Shown one piece after another: positions 1 to 6,181 of a stretch of 10,257 nucleotides of DNA. Location: assembly GCA_009700405.1 (NCBI GenBank), contig WLMD01000048.1:1-10257 (forward strand), read 5' to 3'. How positions within the stretch are numbered: the first letter of the stretch is position 1; the number at the start of each line of letters is the position of its first letter. The notes beneath the pieces are model-generated. The model searched no databases, was not told the DNA's origin, and saw only the letters and a program-made list of their open reading frames with translations. This DNA comes from Actinomycetota bacterium (GTDB taxonomy: Bacteria; Actinomycetota; Actinomycetes; Nanopelagicales; Nanopelagicaceae). Made by a program: the position numbers and the translations under genes.

Positions 1-782
1 CGATTGCTCATGATCGCAAGAGTATTCAGCTAACAGTCGCGTCGAATGGGGAAATCAACTGCGATTCTCTCGAACCGGCCCCACCTCACGATTCACTTTT
101 TGCTCTTCAAGTTGCTAACGGTGAAACTGGTGTAATTCAACAATGCAATCGCATCATTGAAATTTTTCCCACTAGCAAAATTGCCTGCGATTTCTCCAGT
201 GCGGGATTACGAGTGCCTTTGCCAGATCGTTGGGATAGCGCTTTCTTTGATGCCAAAAGTTGGCAGGGGCCAGAAGGTGTCGGAATCATTGCCATCGCTG
301 CCGATGATCAATGGCGTAACCCTTTGCCACACATCGGACCTCAGAGAACTACGAGTTCGGTATCGCTCCCATTGCTTATGGCAACCGCAGTGGCCATGGA
401 TTCCTGGGTTGGCGATGAAGCCACCGAATCCCAGAGACTTCGAGCTCTCTCCTCGTTTCTTCGGAGCGAAATTCACGCAGGAATTCCCGACTGCGACATC
501 GCTGGTGACCTGGATAGTTCTTTGCCGCACATTAATTCATTCTCATTCCTCTATGTAAACGGCGAAGAATTATTGCGACACCTTGACCGAGCTGGTTTTG
601 CGGTTGATTCTGGATCTGCTTGCAGCGCTCAAAATCTAACTCCAAGCCATGTACTTGCGGCCATGGGGCTGCTAACGCATGGCAATGTGCGAATAACTTT
701 GCATCACGACACTCAACACGATGATGTCGTAGCCCTTGTTGCGGCGCTCAAGAGCGCCGTTAGTGAAATCCGCAGCACATGA
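1..782 (+). CDS. Cysteine desulfurase (class V aminotransferase fold), 5' end missing
   Basis: PLP-dependent enzyme expected to take sulfur from L-cysteine as a persulfide. The frame is open from base 3 with no start, so the N-terminus lies outside the window; the GTG at 213 is internal. Visible landmarks in order: NGETGVIQ (the family's N-E-x-G-type cofactor motif), an Asp in CDFSSAG (PLP pyridine contact), Lys in DAKSWQGPEGVG (codon 255-257, the PLP Schiff-base lysine), then the catalytic Cys in GSACSAQ (codon 621-623) followed by LTPSHVLAAMG, as in IscS-type enzymes. Compared with IscS, the His before the PLP Lys is Ala and the Gln after the pyridine Asp is Ser, so this is a divergent subfamily. 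The stop overlaps the TusA-like gene by 4 bases, implying translational coupling and a sulfur hand-off. Enzyme family is secure; the exact sulfur acceptor is inferred. Confidence 0.9.
   Translation, partial: IAHDRKSIQLTVASNGEINCDSLEPAPPHDSLFALQVANGETGVIQQCNRIIEIFPTSKIACDFSSAGLRVPLPDRWDSAFFDAKSWQGPEGVGIIAIAADDQWRNPLPHIGPQRTTSSVSLPLLMATAVAMDSWVGDEATESQRLRALSSFLRSEIHAGIPDCDIAGDLDSSLPHINSFSFLYVNGEELLRHLDRAGFAVDSGSACSAQNLTPSHVLAAMGLLTHGNVRITLHHDTQHDDVVALVAALKSAVSEIRST
742..759 (+). repeat. GC-rich inverted repeat at the 3' end of the cysteine desulfurase gene
   Basis: CGGCGCTC and its exact complement GAGCGCCG are separated by AA. In RNA this would form a 7-bp stem with a CAAG loop, ending 19 bases before the TusA-like start codon. 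No T-run follows, so it is not an intrinsic terminator. It could slow ribosomes or stabilise the upstream mRNA, or simply reflect codon choice for AALKSAV. Confidence 0.5.
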
Positions 783-1009
783 GAGAAGTTAATTGCCTAA
801 ATCTTCGATGCCCTTTGCCTATCATCGAAATAGCACGAGAAATTAAGACAGTAACGGTTGGGCAATCTTTAGTGTTGTTAGCCGATGACCCAGCCACATG
901 GCCAGATCTGCAAGCCTGGGCGAGAATGACCGGTAACGAGGTCGCGCGCGAAAGTGAAGCTAGATTTACAGTGACGCGTCGAAACCAAAACGACCCAGGT
1001 GGTCGCTAA
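779..1009 (+). CDS. TusA-like sulfur carrier protein
   Basis: Small 76-residue protein with the TusA (SirA/YeeD) signature: NLRCPLP near the N-terminus, with Cys11 in the C-P-x-P motif expected to carry the persulfide, then a DDP motif and a MTGNEV segment matching the second half of the fold. TusA proteins take sulfur from a cysteine desulfurase and pass it on for tRNA thiolation, molybdenum cofactor or other sulfur transfer. Its ATG overlaps the desulfurase stop (ATGA), so the two are probably made together; I recall actinobacterial relatives in which the two domains are one protein. Its last 44 bases overlap the convergent adenosine kinase gene. Family confident; downstream acceptor unknown. 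Confidence 0.87.
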   Translation: MREVNCLNLRCPLPIIEIAREIKTVTVGQSLVLLADDPATWPDLQAWARMTGNEVARESEARFTVTRRNQNDPGGR

Positions 1010-1964
1010 TTTCTTTCGCTGCAACTGCACCATAAGCACTTTCAAAGCGAGTGAGAAACTCTGCGCGAGTGAAGTGGTATTCCTGAGTTCCCTTAGTTTC
1101 AATCACATACGTTGCCAACATAGAACCCAATTGGGCGCAACGCTCGTGAGATAAATTGGCAGCTAGCCCGGCGATAAACCCTGATCTGAAGGAATCTCCA
1201 ACACCGGTTGGATCTACGCGAGCTTTCTCTTTCGGTACTCCTACAAAAATTGCTTCTTTCCCGCGAGCTTCGACTTTCGCGCCATCTGAACCCAAGGTAA
1301 CGATGCGAACTTCTACTCGATCAAGGATTTCGGCATCACTCCAGCCGGTCTTTTGAATAGCTAGCGCCAATTCGTATTCATTCAAAAAGAGAAATGAGGC
1401 GCCTTCGATAAGGCGTTTAATTTCGTGGCCTTCCATGCGAGCCATCTGCTGAGATGGGTCGGCTGCAAAAGGAATGTGCTGCTCACGTGCAATCTCAGAA
1501 TGGCGCAACATCGCTTCTGGGTCATCAGGAGAAATTACGATGAGATCGAATATCCCTGTTTTGTCCATGATTGGATTCAATTCAATATTGCGTGCCTCAC
1601 TCATCGCACCCGGAAAAAAGGAGGCAATTTGATTGAGTTCGGTATCGGTCGTAACCATGAATAAAGATGTGTGCAAAGTTTCCGAAATTTGAACATGGGA
1701 GGTATCTACACCGTGGCGGGAAAGCCAGGCTTCATAGTCAGCCCAATCAGTTCCTACTGCTGCAATCAAAGTTGGGTTTAACCCCAAGACGCCCATGCCA
1801 AAAGCAATGTTTGCTGCGCACCCACCTCTACGTACATCGAGTGCATCAACGAGAAATGACAACGAGACTTTTTCCAACGAGCCCGCAACCAAAGAGTCCG
1901 TGAACTTTCCAGGAAATGTCATCAAGTGGTCGCGACCTACAGAACCAGCCACGCCAATTTTCAT
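966..1964 (-). CDS. adoK: Adenosine kinase of the PfkB family (AdoK type)
   Basis: Phosphorylates adenosine to AMP with ATP (purine salvage), judged by close resemblance to M. tuberculosis AdoK (Rv2202c) as I remember it: GSxxxDHLMxFPGxF near the N-terminus, KVSLSFLVD, IASFxPGAMSEARNI and AADPSQQ. PfkB signature 1 is the GG at residues 47-48 (RRGGCAANIAFG); signature 2 is DPTGVGDSFRSGF at 251-263 with Asp257 as the predicted catalytic base. I chose the ATG at 1964 because AAAGGA lies 5 bases upstream; a TTG one codon earlier is too close to that site. Length (332 residues) fits the family. The last 14 codons overlap the TusA-like gene. A broader sugar or nucleoside kinase is the alternative. 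The 77-base gap upstream shows no convincing promoter. Confidence 0.85.
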   Translation of the reverse strand: MKIGVAGSVGRDHLMTFPGKFTDSLVAGSLEKVSLSFLVDALDVRRGGCAANIAFGMGVLGLNPTLIAAVGTDWADYEAWLSRHGVDTSHVQISETLHTSLFMVTTDTELNQIASFFPGAMSEARNIELNPIMDKTGIFDLIVISPDDPEAMLRHSEIAREQHIPFAADPSQQMARMEGHEIKRLIEGASFLFLNEYELALAIQKTGWSDAEILDRVEVRIVTLGSDGAKVEARGKEAIFVGVPKEKARVDPTGVGDSFRSGFIAGLAANLSHERCAQLGSMLATYVIETKGTQEYHFTRAEFLTRFESAYGAVAAKEISDHLGRFGFDASL

Positions 1965-2041
1965 CAAATTCCTTTATGTTCCTCTATGCAAGTGTCACGA
2001 AGATGTGGGCTCTGCTTTAAATCACGTTGAATCGAAAAGTA

Positions 2042-2398
2042 TTAGTTGAAGGAATCTCCACAAGCACATGATCCGCCAGCATTTGGATTATCGATTGTGA
2101 ATCCTTGCTTTTCGATGGTGTCTACGAAATCAACCGAAGCACCGGCTAGATAAGGCACGCTCATCTTGTCCACTACAACTTTGACATCACCAAAAGCATA
2201 GGTGACATCGCCATCTTGGATACGGTCATCAAAATAGAGTTGGTAGCGAAGCCCTGAGCAACCACCTGGTTGGACGGCAACGCGCAGCGACAGGTCATCG
2301 CGATCTTCTTGAGCCAAGAGCGAGGCTACTTTGCTCGCAGCGGTCGGAGTCAAAATAATGGTGGCCGAGCTCGTTTCAATTGTGACATCTGTACTCAT
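2042..2398 (-). CDS. erpA: A-type iron-sulfur cluster carrier (HesB/IscA/ErpA family)
   Basis: 118-residue protein that receives Fe-S clusters and inserts them into target enzymes. The three conserved ligand cysteines are present: Cys47 in QPGGCSGLRY, and Cys111 and Cys113 in the C-terminal GGSCACGDSFN. The ATG at 2398 is chosen because GGGAGAG lies about 8 bases upstream; an in-frame upstream start would add eight residues that overlap this ribosome binding site. It lies 77 bases upstream of the adenosine kinase gene on the same strand, matching the adoK-HesB neighbourhood in mycobacteria (Rv2202c-Rv2204c). It is divergent from nadA, an Fe-S enzyme gene; the 95 bases between them must hold both promoters, but I cannot assign either box with confidence. 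ErpA versus IscA cannot be settled from sequence alone. Confidence 0.92.
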   Translation of the reverse strand: MSTDVTIETSSATIILTPTAASKVASLLAQEDRDDLSLRVAVQPGGCSGLRYQLYFDDRIQDGDVTYAFGDVKVVVDKMSVPYLAGASVDFVDTIEKQGFTIDNPNAGGSCACGDSFN

Positions 2399-2493
2399 AG
2401 TCAATTCTCTCCCTTTAAACAATGAATCTCACCAAGACATGTCTGGCTTTGAAGTAAATCCTACTCGCAGGATGGCGAATAAGCAGACAGAAT

Positions 2494-3642
2494 ATGCCTA
2501 TGGCATTGAGCGATCTCCTGATGTTGGGGCAAGGCAAAGACCTGGGAAGCGAACGCGGCGTTTCATGCACGGGAGAACTCCCCCATCCCAGCGAACCCGG
2601 CCTAGTAGAGCGCGCCCGAGTAGCTCGAGCTGCATTGGGAAGTCGGGCGCTAGTCCTGGGCCATCATTATCAACGTGATGAAGTTATCGAATTTGCGGAT
2701 ATAACAGGTGACTCGTTCAAACTCGCACAGGCTGCTGCTGAGCAGTCTGAGGCTGAATACATAATTTTCTGTGGCGTACATTTCATGGCTGAAAGCGCCG
2801 ACATCCTCACTTCATCGGCACAGAAAGTAATTCTCCCTGACCTAGCAGCAGGTTGTTCTATGGCAGATATGGCAACTGCTCAACAAGTTAATGATTGCTG
2901 GAAAGTTCTCGAAGAGTTTGGGGTTGCCCAAAGCACCATTCCTGTGACGTATATGAATTCATCTGCTGCAATAAAAAGCTTCACAGGTAAAAATGGTGGA
3001 ACCGTCTGTACCTCATCAAACGCAAAGCGAGCGATGTCTTGGGCATTTGAGCAAGGTGAAAAAATTCTCTTCTTGCCTGATCAACATCTTGGAAGAAACA
3101 CCGCCGTACTTTCCTTAGGTTTGTCTTTAGAGGATTGCGTTCTATGGAATCCCTGGAAACCACAAGGTGGGCTCACTCGTGAAGAAATTATCAATGCCAA
3201 AGTCATACTCTGGCGTGGGCACTGTTCGGTCCATGGACGTTTCACGGTGGAAAGCGTTGCCGAAGTAAGAAAGAGAATTCCTGGCGTGCAAGTTTTAGTT
3301 CATCCAGAATGTCAGCACGAAGTTGTTTCAATTGCGGATGTAGTTGGTTCCACCGAAATGATTATTCGCACCATAGAAGCAGCACCTGCGGGTTCGGCCT
3401 GGGCAATCGGCACCGAACTCAACCTTGTCCAACGTTTGGCCAAAGATCATCCCGATAAGACAATCGTTTTTCTGGATAAAGATGTCTGCTACTGCTCGAC
3501 GATGAATCGAATTGATCTCCCGCACCTTGTGTGGGTAATGGAATCCTTGCTAGCCGATCACCTTGTCAATCAGATTAAGGTGGACCAGGAAGTGGCGACG
3601 TACTCCAAAATAGCGCTCGAGAGAATGCTCGCGCTCCCCTAA
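2494..3642 (+). CDS. nadA: Quinolinate synthase NadA
   Basis: Condenses iminoaspartate with dihydroxyacetone phosphate to quinolinate in de novo NAD synthesis, using a [4Fe-4S] cluster. Supporting motifs: GHHYQRDEVIEFADITGDS at 56-74, FCGVHFMAESADIL at 92-105, AGCSMAD with Cys121, HPECQHE with Cys273, and VCYCSTMNRIDLPHL with Cys332 (most likely third cluster ligand by alignment to the CxxMxM-type motif; Cys334 is next to it). At 382 residues it is the longer form seen in Streptomyces-type actinobacteria rather than the roughly 350-residue mycobacterial form. The start is uncertain: ATGs at 2494, 2500 and 2521 are in frame, none has a good ribosome binding site, and a stop at 2455 limits upstream extension. 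No nadB or nadC is in the window. Confidence 0.96.
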   Translation: MPMALSDLLMLGQGKDLGSERGVSCTGELPHPSEPGLVERARVARAALGSRALVLGHHYQRDEVIEFADITGDSFKLAQAAAEQSEAEYIIFCGVHFMAESADILTSSAQKVILPDLAAGCSMADMATAQQVNDCWKVLEEFGVAQSTIPVTYMNSSAAIKSFTGKNGGTVCTSSNAKRAMSWAFEQGEKILFLPDQHLGRNTAVLSLGLSLEDCVLWNPWKPQGGLTREEIINAKVILWRGHCSVHGRFTVESVAEVRKRIPGVQVLVHPECQHEVVSIADVVGSTEMIIRTIEAAPAGSAWAIGTELNLVQRLAKDHPDKTIVFLDKDVCYCSTMNRIDLPHLVWVMESLLADHLVNQIKVDQEVATYSKIALERMLALP

Positions 3643-3667
3643 CTTCCTGAGATTGCCAGCCAACCTC

Positions 3668-3673
3668 TATAGT
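3668..3673 (+). promoter_or_regulatory. Predicted -10 box of a leaderless transcript
   Basis: TATAGT sits 7 bases before the ATG at 3681, which would place the transcription start on the A of the start codon. There is no ribosome binding site in the gap, consistent with leaderless mRNAs, which are common in actinobacteria. No good -35 hexamer is seen 17 bases upstream. Confidence 0.55.
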
Positions 3674-3680
3674 TTCACCC

Positions 3681-4217
3681 ATGAGCTCAGACACTCCAGA
3701 TAAATCAGAAAATAAGGGTCGCCCAACTCCTTCACGTAAAGAGGCACAGGCAAAGCGCGTCGTGAATTCGATGGCTCCAGCTTCTAATAAAGAAGAGCGC
3801 AGGAAACAGAAGGAACTTCAACGTCAACATCGTGGAGCCCAGCGTGCTGCATATATGCGTGGCGAAGAAAGCGCTCTACCCGTACGCGATCGTGGGCCAG
3901 TACGTCGATTTGTTCGAAACTACGTGGATGCCAGGCGCTCACTTGCCGAGTACTTGCTTCCACTGCTTTTCGTTGTGCTTATGCTTTCGCGCATCAGCGC
4001 CCTAACTACCGTCGCTGTACTGCTTATGTACGTTGTATTTGTTGGCGCCATGATTGAAGGCGTCATGCTTTCCAAAAAAATCAAACGAGAAATTAAGGTT
4101 CGTTTTCCTGATGCCTCAACTAAAGGCATTGGTTCTTACGCGTGGTCACGTTCTACACAACTGCGACGTTTACGCGCGCCAACTCCTCAATTTAAAGCCG
4201 GCGACAAGCTCGACTAA
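3681..4217 (+). CDS. DUF3043 family membrane protein
   Basis: 178-residue protein of unknown function belonging to the actinobacterial DUF3043 family, recognised by KGRPTPSRKEA near the N-terminus and VRDRGPVRRFVRNYVDARR at 68-86. Layout: a very basic, Lys/Arg/Gln-rich N-terminal region (1-85, probably cytoplasmic), then two closely spaced hydrophobic segments (about 91-103 and 109-130) likely forming a membrane hairpin, then a basic C-terminal tail. It follows nadA by 38 bases but appears to have its own leaderless promoter. It converges on the aldo/keto reductase gene with a 15-base gap and no terminator hairpin. A DUF3043 gene near adoK/HesB is also what I recall for mycobacteria, so the neighbourhood looks ancestral. 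Family assignment fairly sure; role unknown. Confidence 0.85.
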   Translation: MSSDTPDKSENKGRPTPSRKEAQAKRVVNSMAPASNKEERRKQKELQRQHRGAQRAAYMRGEESALPVRDRGPVRRFVRNYVDARRSLAEYLLPLLFVVLMLSRISALTTVAVLLMYVVFVGAMIEGVMLSKKIKREIKVRFPDASTKGIGSYAWSRSTQLRRLRAPTPQFKAGDKLD

Positions 4218-4232
4218 ATTATCCGCGAGAAC

Positions 4233-5234
4233 TTATGGTCGTGGATTTGGACTGATGTTTAGAGCAGGATCACTTTCTGGCAATGAGCCCAAAGCTTTAT
4301 CGATGGCCTTCATTGTCTCAGGTGAAAGTTTGACGCCTGATGCTTTCACATTCTCTTTAACTTGAGATGGCTTCGTTGCTCCAATGATTGCGCTAGAAAT
4401 ATTCTTGTTTTGCAGAACCCACGCAACCGCGAGTTGAGCCATGCTCAAGCCCACGCCTTCAGCGATAGGCGCCAACTTTTGCACGCCGGTGAGAACATCA
4501 TCCTTGAGCCATCGAGAAATCATTCCCGCCCCACCATTTTTATCGGTTGCACGTGAACCTGCAGGTACTTTTTTGCCAGGCTTATATTTTCCAGTCAATA
4601 CGCCCTGGGCGATAGGTGACCACACGATCTGACCTATTCCCTCTTTTTCACTCAGTGGAACAACTTCGGCATCTATGACTCTCCACAACATGGAATATTG
4701 TGGTTGATTAGAAACGAAGCGGGTGTATCCGCGTTCATCTTGGATTTTCAACGCAGCAGCAATTTCACTAGCGCGCCATTCCGAAACACCGATGTAATTA
4801 ACTTTGCCTTGACGGACCAAATCTTCAAATGCGCTAAGGGTTTCCTCCAGCGGTGTTTCGTAATCGAAACGATGCGCTTGATAAAGATCTATGTGATCGG
4901 TACCTAGGCGCTTAAGGGATGCATGACACGATTCCATAATATGTTTACGTGACAGACCGCGATCGTTTTTACCTGAACCAGTTGGCCAATACACTTTGGT
5001 AAATAGTTCATAGGATTCACGCCTGACACCTTTAAGAGCTTTGCCCAAGACCTTTTCAGCTTTTGTATTTGCATAGACATCAGCGGTGTCAAAAGTAGTT
5101 ATGCCAAAATCTAATGCGGTCTTCACGCATGCGATGGCGTTTTCCTGTTCAACCTGAGAGCCGTGAGTAATCCAGTTTCCATAGGAGATCTCAGATACGT
5201 ACATTCCAGTACTACCTAAACGACGATATTCCAT
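4233..5234 (-). CDS. Aldo/keto reductase, NADPH-dependent (potassium-channel beta-subunit-like group)
   Basis: 333-residue TIM-barrel oxidoreductase. The catalytic tetrad is visible: Asp49 and Tyr54 in FDTADVYANTKAE, Lys80 in FTKVYW and His121 in YQAHRFD. The N-terminus MEYRRLGSTGMYVSEISYGNW and the segment IGVSEW are typical of the AKR group that includes Kv-beta and related bacterial reductases. The C-terminal cofactor segment (AIIGATKPSQVKENV) fits NADP(H) binding. The ATG at 5234 is supported by AGGAGA about 7 bases upstream; an ORF extension to 5303 would run through the promoter and lacks family similarity. The physiological substrate cannot be told from sequence. It is transcribed away from the B12 riboswitch operon and need not be functionally linked to it. 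Confidence 0.92.
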   Translation of the reverse strand: MEYRRLGSTGMYVSEISYGNWITHGSQVEQENAIACVKTALDFGITTFDTADVYANTKAEKVLGKALKGVRRESYELFTKVYWPTGSGKNDRGLSRKHIMESCHASLKRLGTDHIDLYQAHRFDYETPLEETLSAFEDLVRQGKVNYIGVSEWRASEIAAALKIQDERGYTRFVSNQPQYSMLWRVIDAEVVPLSEKEGIGQIVWSPIAQGVLTGKYKPGKKVPAGSRATDKNGGAGMISRWLKDDVLTGVQKLAPIAEGVGLSMAQLAVAWVLQNKNISSAIIGATKPSQVKENVKASGVKLSPETMKAIDKALGSLPESDPALNISPNPRP

Positions 5235-5274
5235 CTGACTTCTCCTCTTGATAAACCCGAACCGGCAGAACAAC

Positions 5275-5303
5275 ACCCTATGACGAGCGCGCCTTATTGC
5301 CAA
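5275..5303 (-). promoter_or_regulatory. Predicted sigma70-type promoter of the aldo/keto reductase gene
   Basis: Read on the minus strand: -35 TTGGCA (5303-5298), a 17-base spacer, then -10 TAGGGT (5280-5275), giving an mRNA leader of roughly 35 bases that contains the AGGAGA ribosome binding site. The spacing is ideal and the hexamers are moderate matches. Confidence 0.55.
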
Positions 5304-5349
5304 GGTGAAAGTAATGTGGTTTTCTACCCCATGTAAGCAAAAAAAACTT

Positions 5350-5551
5350 AATAGGCCTTGTGTTTAGGGGAAGTCCGGTGAGAATCCGGCGCTGACCCGC
5401 AACCGTAAAGCAGTTTCGAACTGCTAAGTCGGATTACCTAAATCAGAGGCTTGAAATCGACACCACCGCCGAGGTTTGCGGGGCGTTCGTCCAAACAGAA
5501 ATGTTTGAACTGGAAGCTACGGTCGTTCGAGATTATTCGAGCGGCTTTTTT
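5350..5551 (+). promoter_or_regulatory. Cobalamin (B12) riboswitch with transcription-terminating expression platform
   Basis: Aptamer core recognised from GGGGAAGTCCGGTGAGAATC followed by CGGCGCTGACCCGCAACCGTA (from 5367), matching the conserved cobalamin aptamer, and the later AGTCGGATTACC segment. Predicted helices: a closing stem GGCCT (5354-5358) with AGGCT (5447-5451); CCGG (5375-5378) with CCGG (5386-5389); and GCAGTT (5410-5415) with AACTGC (5419-5424). Downstream is an imperfect stem 5489-5497/5502-5510 capped by GAAA, then the intrinsic terminator. By the known behaviour of this class, B12 binding should lower expression of the downstream transporter genes. It fills most of the 381-base gap between the aldo/keto reductase and the secreted-protein gene. 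The promoter driving it is not clear. Confidence 0.93.
5522..5551 (+). terminator. Intrinsic terminator of the B12 riboswitch
   Basis: GTCGTTCGA (5522-5530) pairs with TCGAGCGGC (5537-5545) over 9 bp including two G-U pairs, with loop GATTAT, and is followed directly by six T residues. It lies 64 bases before the first operon gene, so it can act as the riboswitch off-switch. A possible antiterminator is TCGA (5457-5460) plus ACCG (5465-5468) pairing with TCGA (5527-5530) plus CGGT (5520-5523). Confidence 0.85.
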
Positions 5552-5584
5552 ATTTCAGTCAAAGCACTATTGAGGTCGGCCCTT

Positions 5585-5607
5585 GTAAGACTCCTTACTT
5601 TGTGAGG
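5585..5607 (+). promoter_or_regulatory. Alternative small hairpins around the ribosome binding site of the operon's first gene
   Basis: The ribosome binding site region GTGAGG (5602-5607, 8 bases before the GTG start) can pair with CCTTAC (5593-5598). The same bases can instead pair as GTAAG (5585-5589) with CTTAC (5594-5598). The two folds exclude each other, so a second, translational control step is possible but unproven; both stems are short. Confidence 0.3.
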
Positions 5608-5615
5608 TTTATACA

Positions 5616-6176
5616 GTGAAATCATCATTTGTGAAAAAGATTGCAACGATTGCAAGTGCGATTATCGTCAGCGCACTTTTTATCCCCTCTGCACAAGCGG
5701 CAGATAAGGGCTACAGATACTGGGGCTATTTCCAAAGTGCACCAGGGCAAAATGCATGGACTATGGCTCAAACTGGTCCAACTGTTCCTATCGCAGATGG
5801 AGACGTTGAAGGATGGGCGTTTACTTTCAGCAGTGACAAGATTCCAGATGCTGCCGCGCCTCGCGTTGCACCGAATTTTGCAAAGATATGTTCAGGCATC
5901 AAAACACCTGCCGCCGGAAAGAAGCGCATAGGTTTAGTAATCGATTTTGGTAGTGCCTTTCTTCGCCCAAAAGGTGAGTCAATCCCACGTCAAATTACAA
6001 AATGCGTTGTTGTTGATAAAGCCGCTCTCGGTTCAGATGTCGTATACGCAGTTACGAAAATACGAGCAAGTGCATCAGGATTCTTTTGCGGTCTCAACGG
6101 GTATCCAGCCAAGGAATGCGGCGTAGAGATCCCAACGCCTGCTTCCCTCTTGTCTAACCAGTCATCTAAGAAATAG
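5616..6176 (+). CDS. Secreted SCO2322-family protein of unknown function, B12-regulated
   Basis: 186-residue exported protein. Residues 1-28 are a signal peptide: basic start, hydrophobic core IATIASAIIVSALFI, cleavage after AQA (28). The mature part starts near GYRYWGYF (32-39) and has the W-x-MAQTGP and DGDVEGWAF segments, IGLVIDFGSA and CGLNGYPAKECG. These are the features I associate with the SCO2322 family, which in Streptomyces also lies next to ECF transporter genes. Four cysteines (92, 130, 158, 168) could form two disulfides. No lipobox and no C-terminal membrane anchor are seen; it ends in a basic SNQSSKK. The GTG start is supported by GAGG 8 bases upstream. As first gene behind the B12 riboswitch and 5 bases before ecfT, it is probably a transport partner, for example an extracellular corrinoid-capturing protein; that role is inference. 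Confidence 0.82.
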   Translation: MKSSFVKKIATIASAIIVSALFIPSAQAADKGYRYWGYFQSAPGQNAWTMAQTGPTVPIADGDVEGWAFTFSSDKIPDAAAPRVAPNFAKICSGIKTPAAGKKRIGLVIDFGSAFLRPKGESIPRQITKCVVVDKAALGSDVVYAVTKIRASASGFFCGLNGYPAKECGVEIPTPASLLSNQSSKK

Positions 6177-6181
6177 TTTCG

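Noticed and set aside
157..558. Open frame of 133 codons on the plus strand
   Set aside because: Lies in another frame of the cysteine desulfurase, whose motifs are clear; its translation shows no family features.
213..782. GTG at 213 as the true start of the desulfurase
   Set aside because: The frame is open upstream to the window edge and contains the NGETGVIQ and CDFSSAG motifs, so 213 is internal.
3612..3635. Hairpin AGCG-CGAG/CTCG-CGCT at the end of nadA as a terminator
   Set aside because: It has a 2-base bulge, lies inside the coding region and is followed by CCCCTAAC rather than a T-run.
5235..5303. N-terminal extension of the aldo/keto reductase
   Set aside because: The extension runs across the predicted promoter and ribosome binding site, and family similarity begins at MEYRRLG.
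5339..5346. Run of eight A residues as part of a terminator for the aldo/keto reductase strand
   Set aside because: It lies upstream of that gene, has no GC-rich stem in front of it on either strand, and simply precedes the riboswitch.
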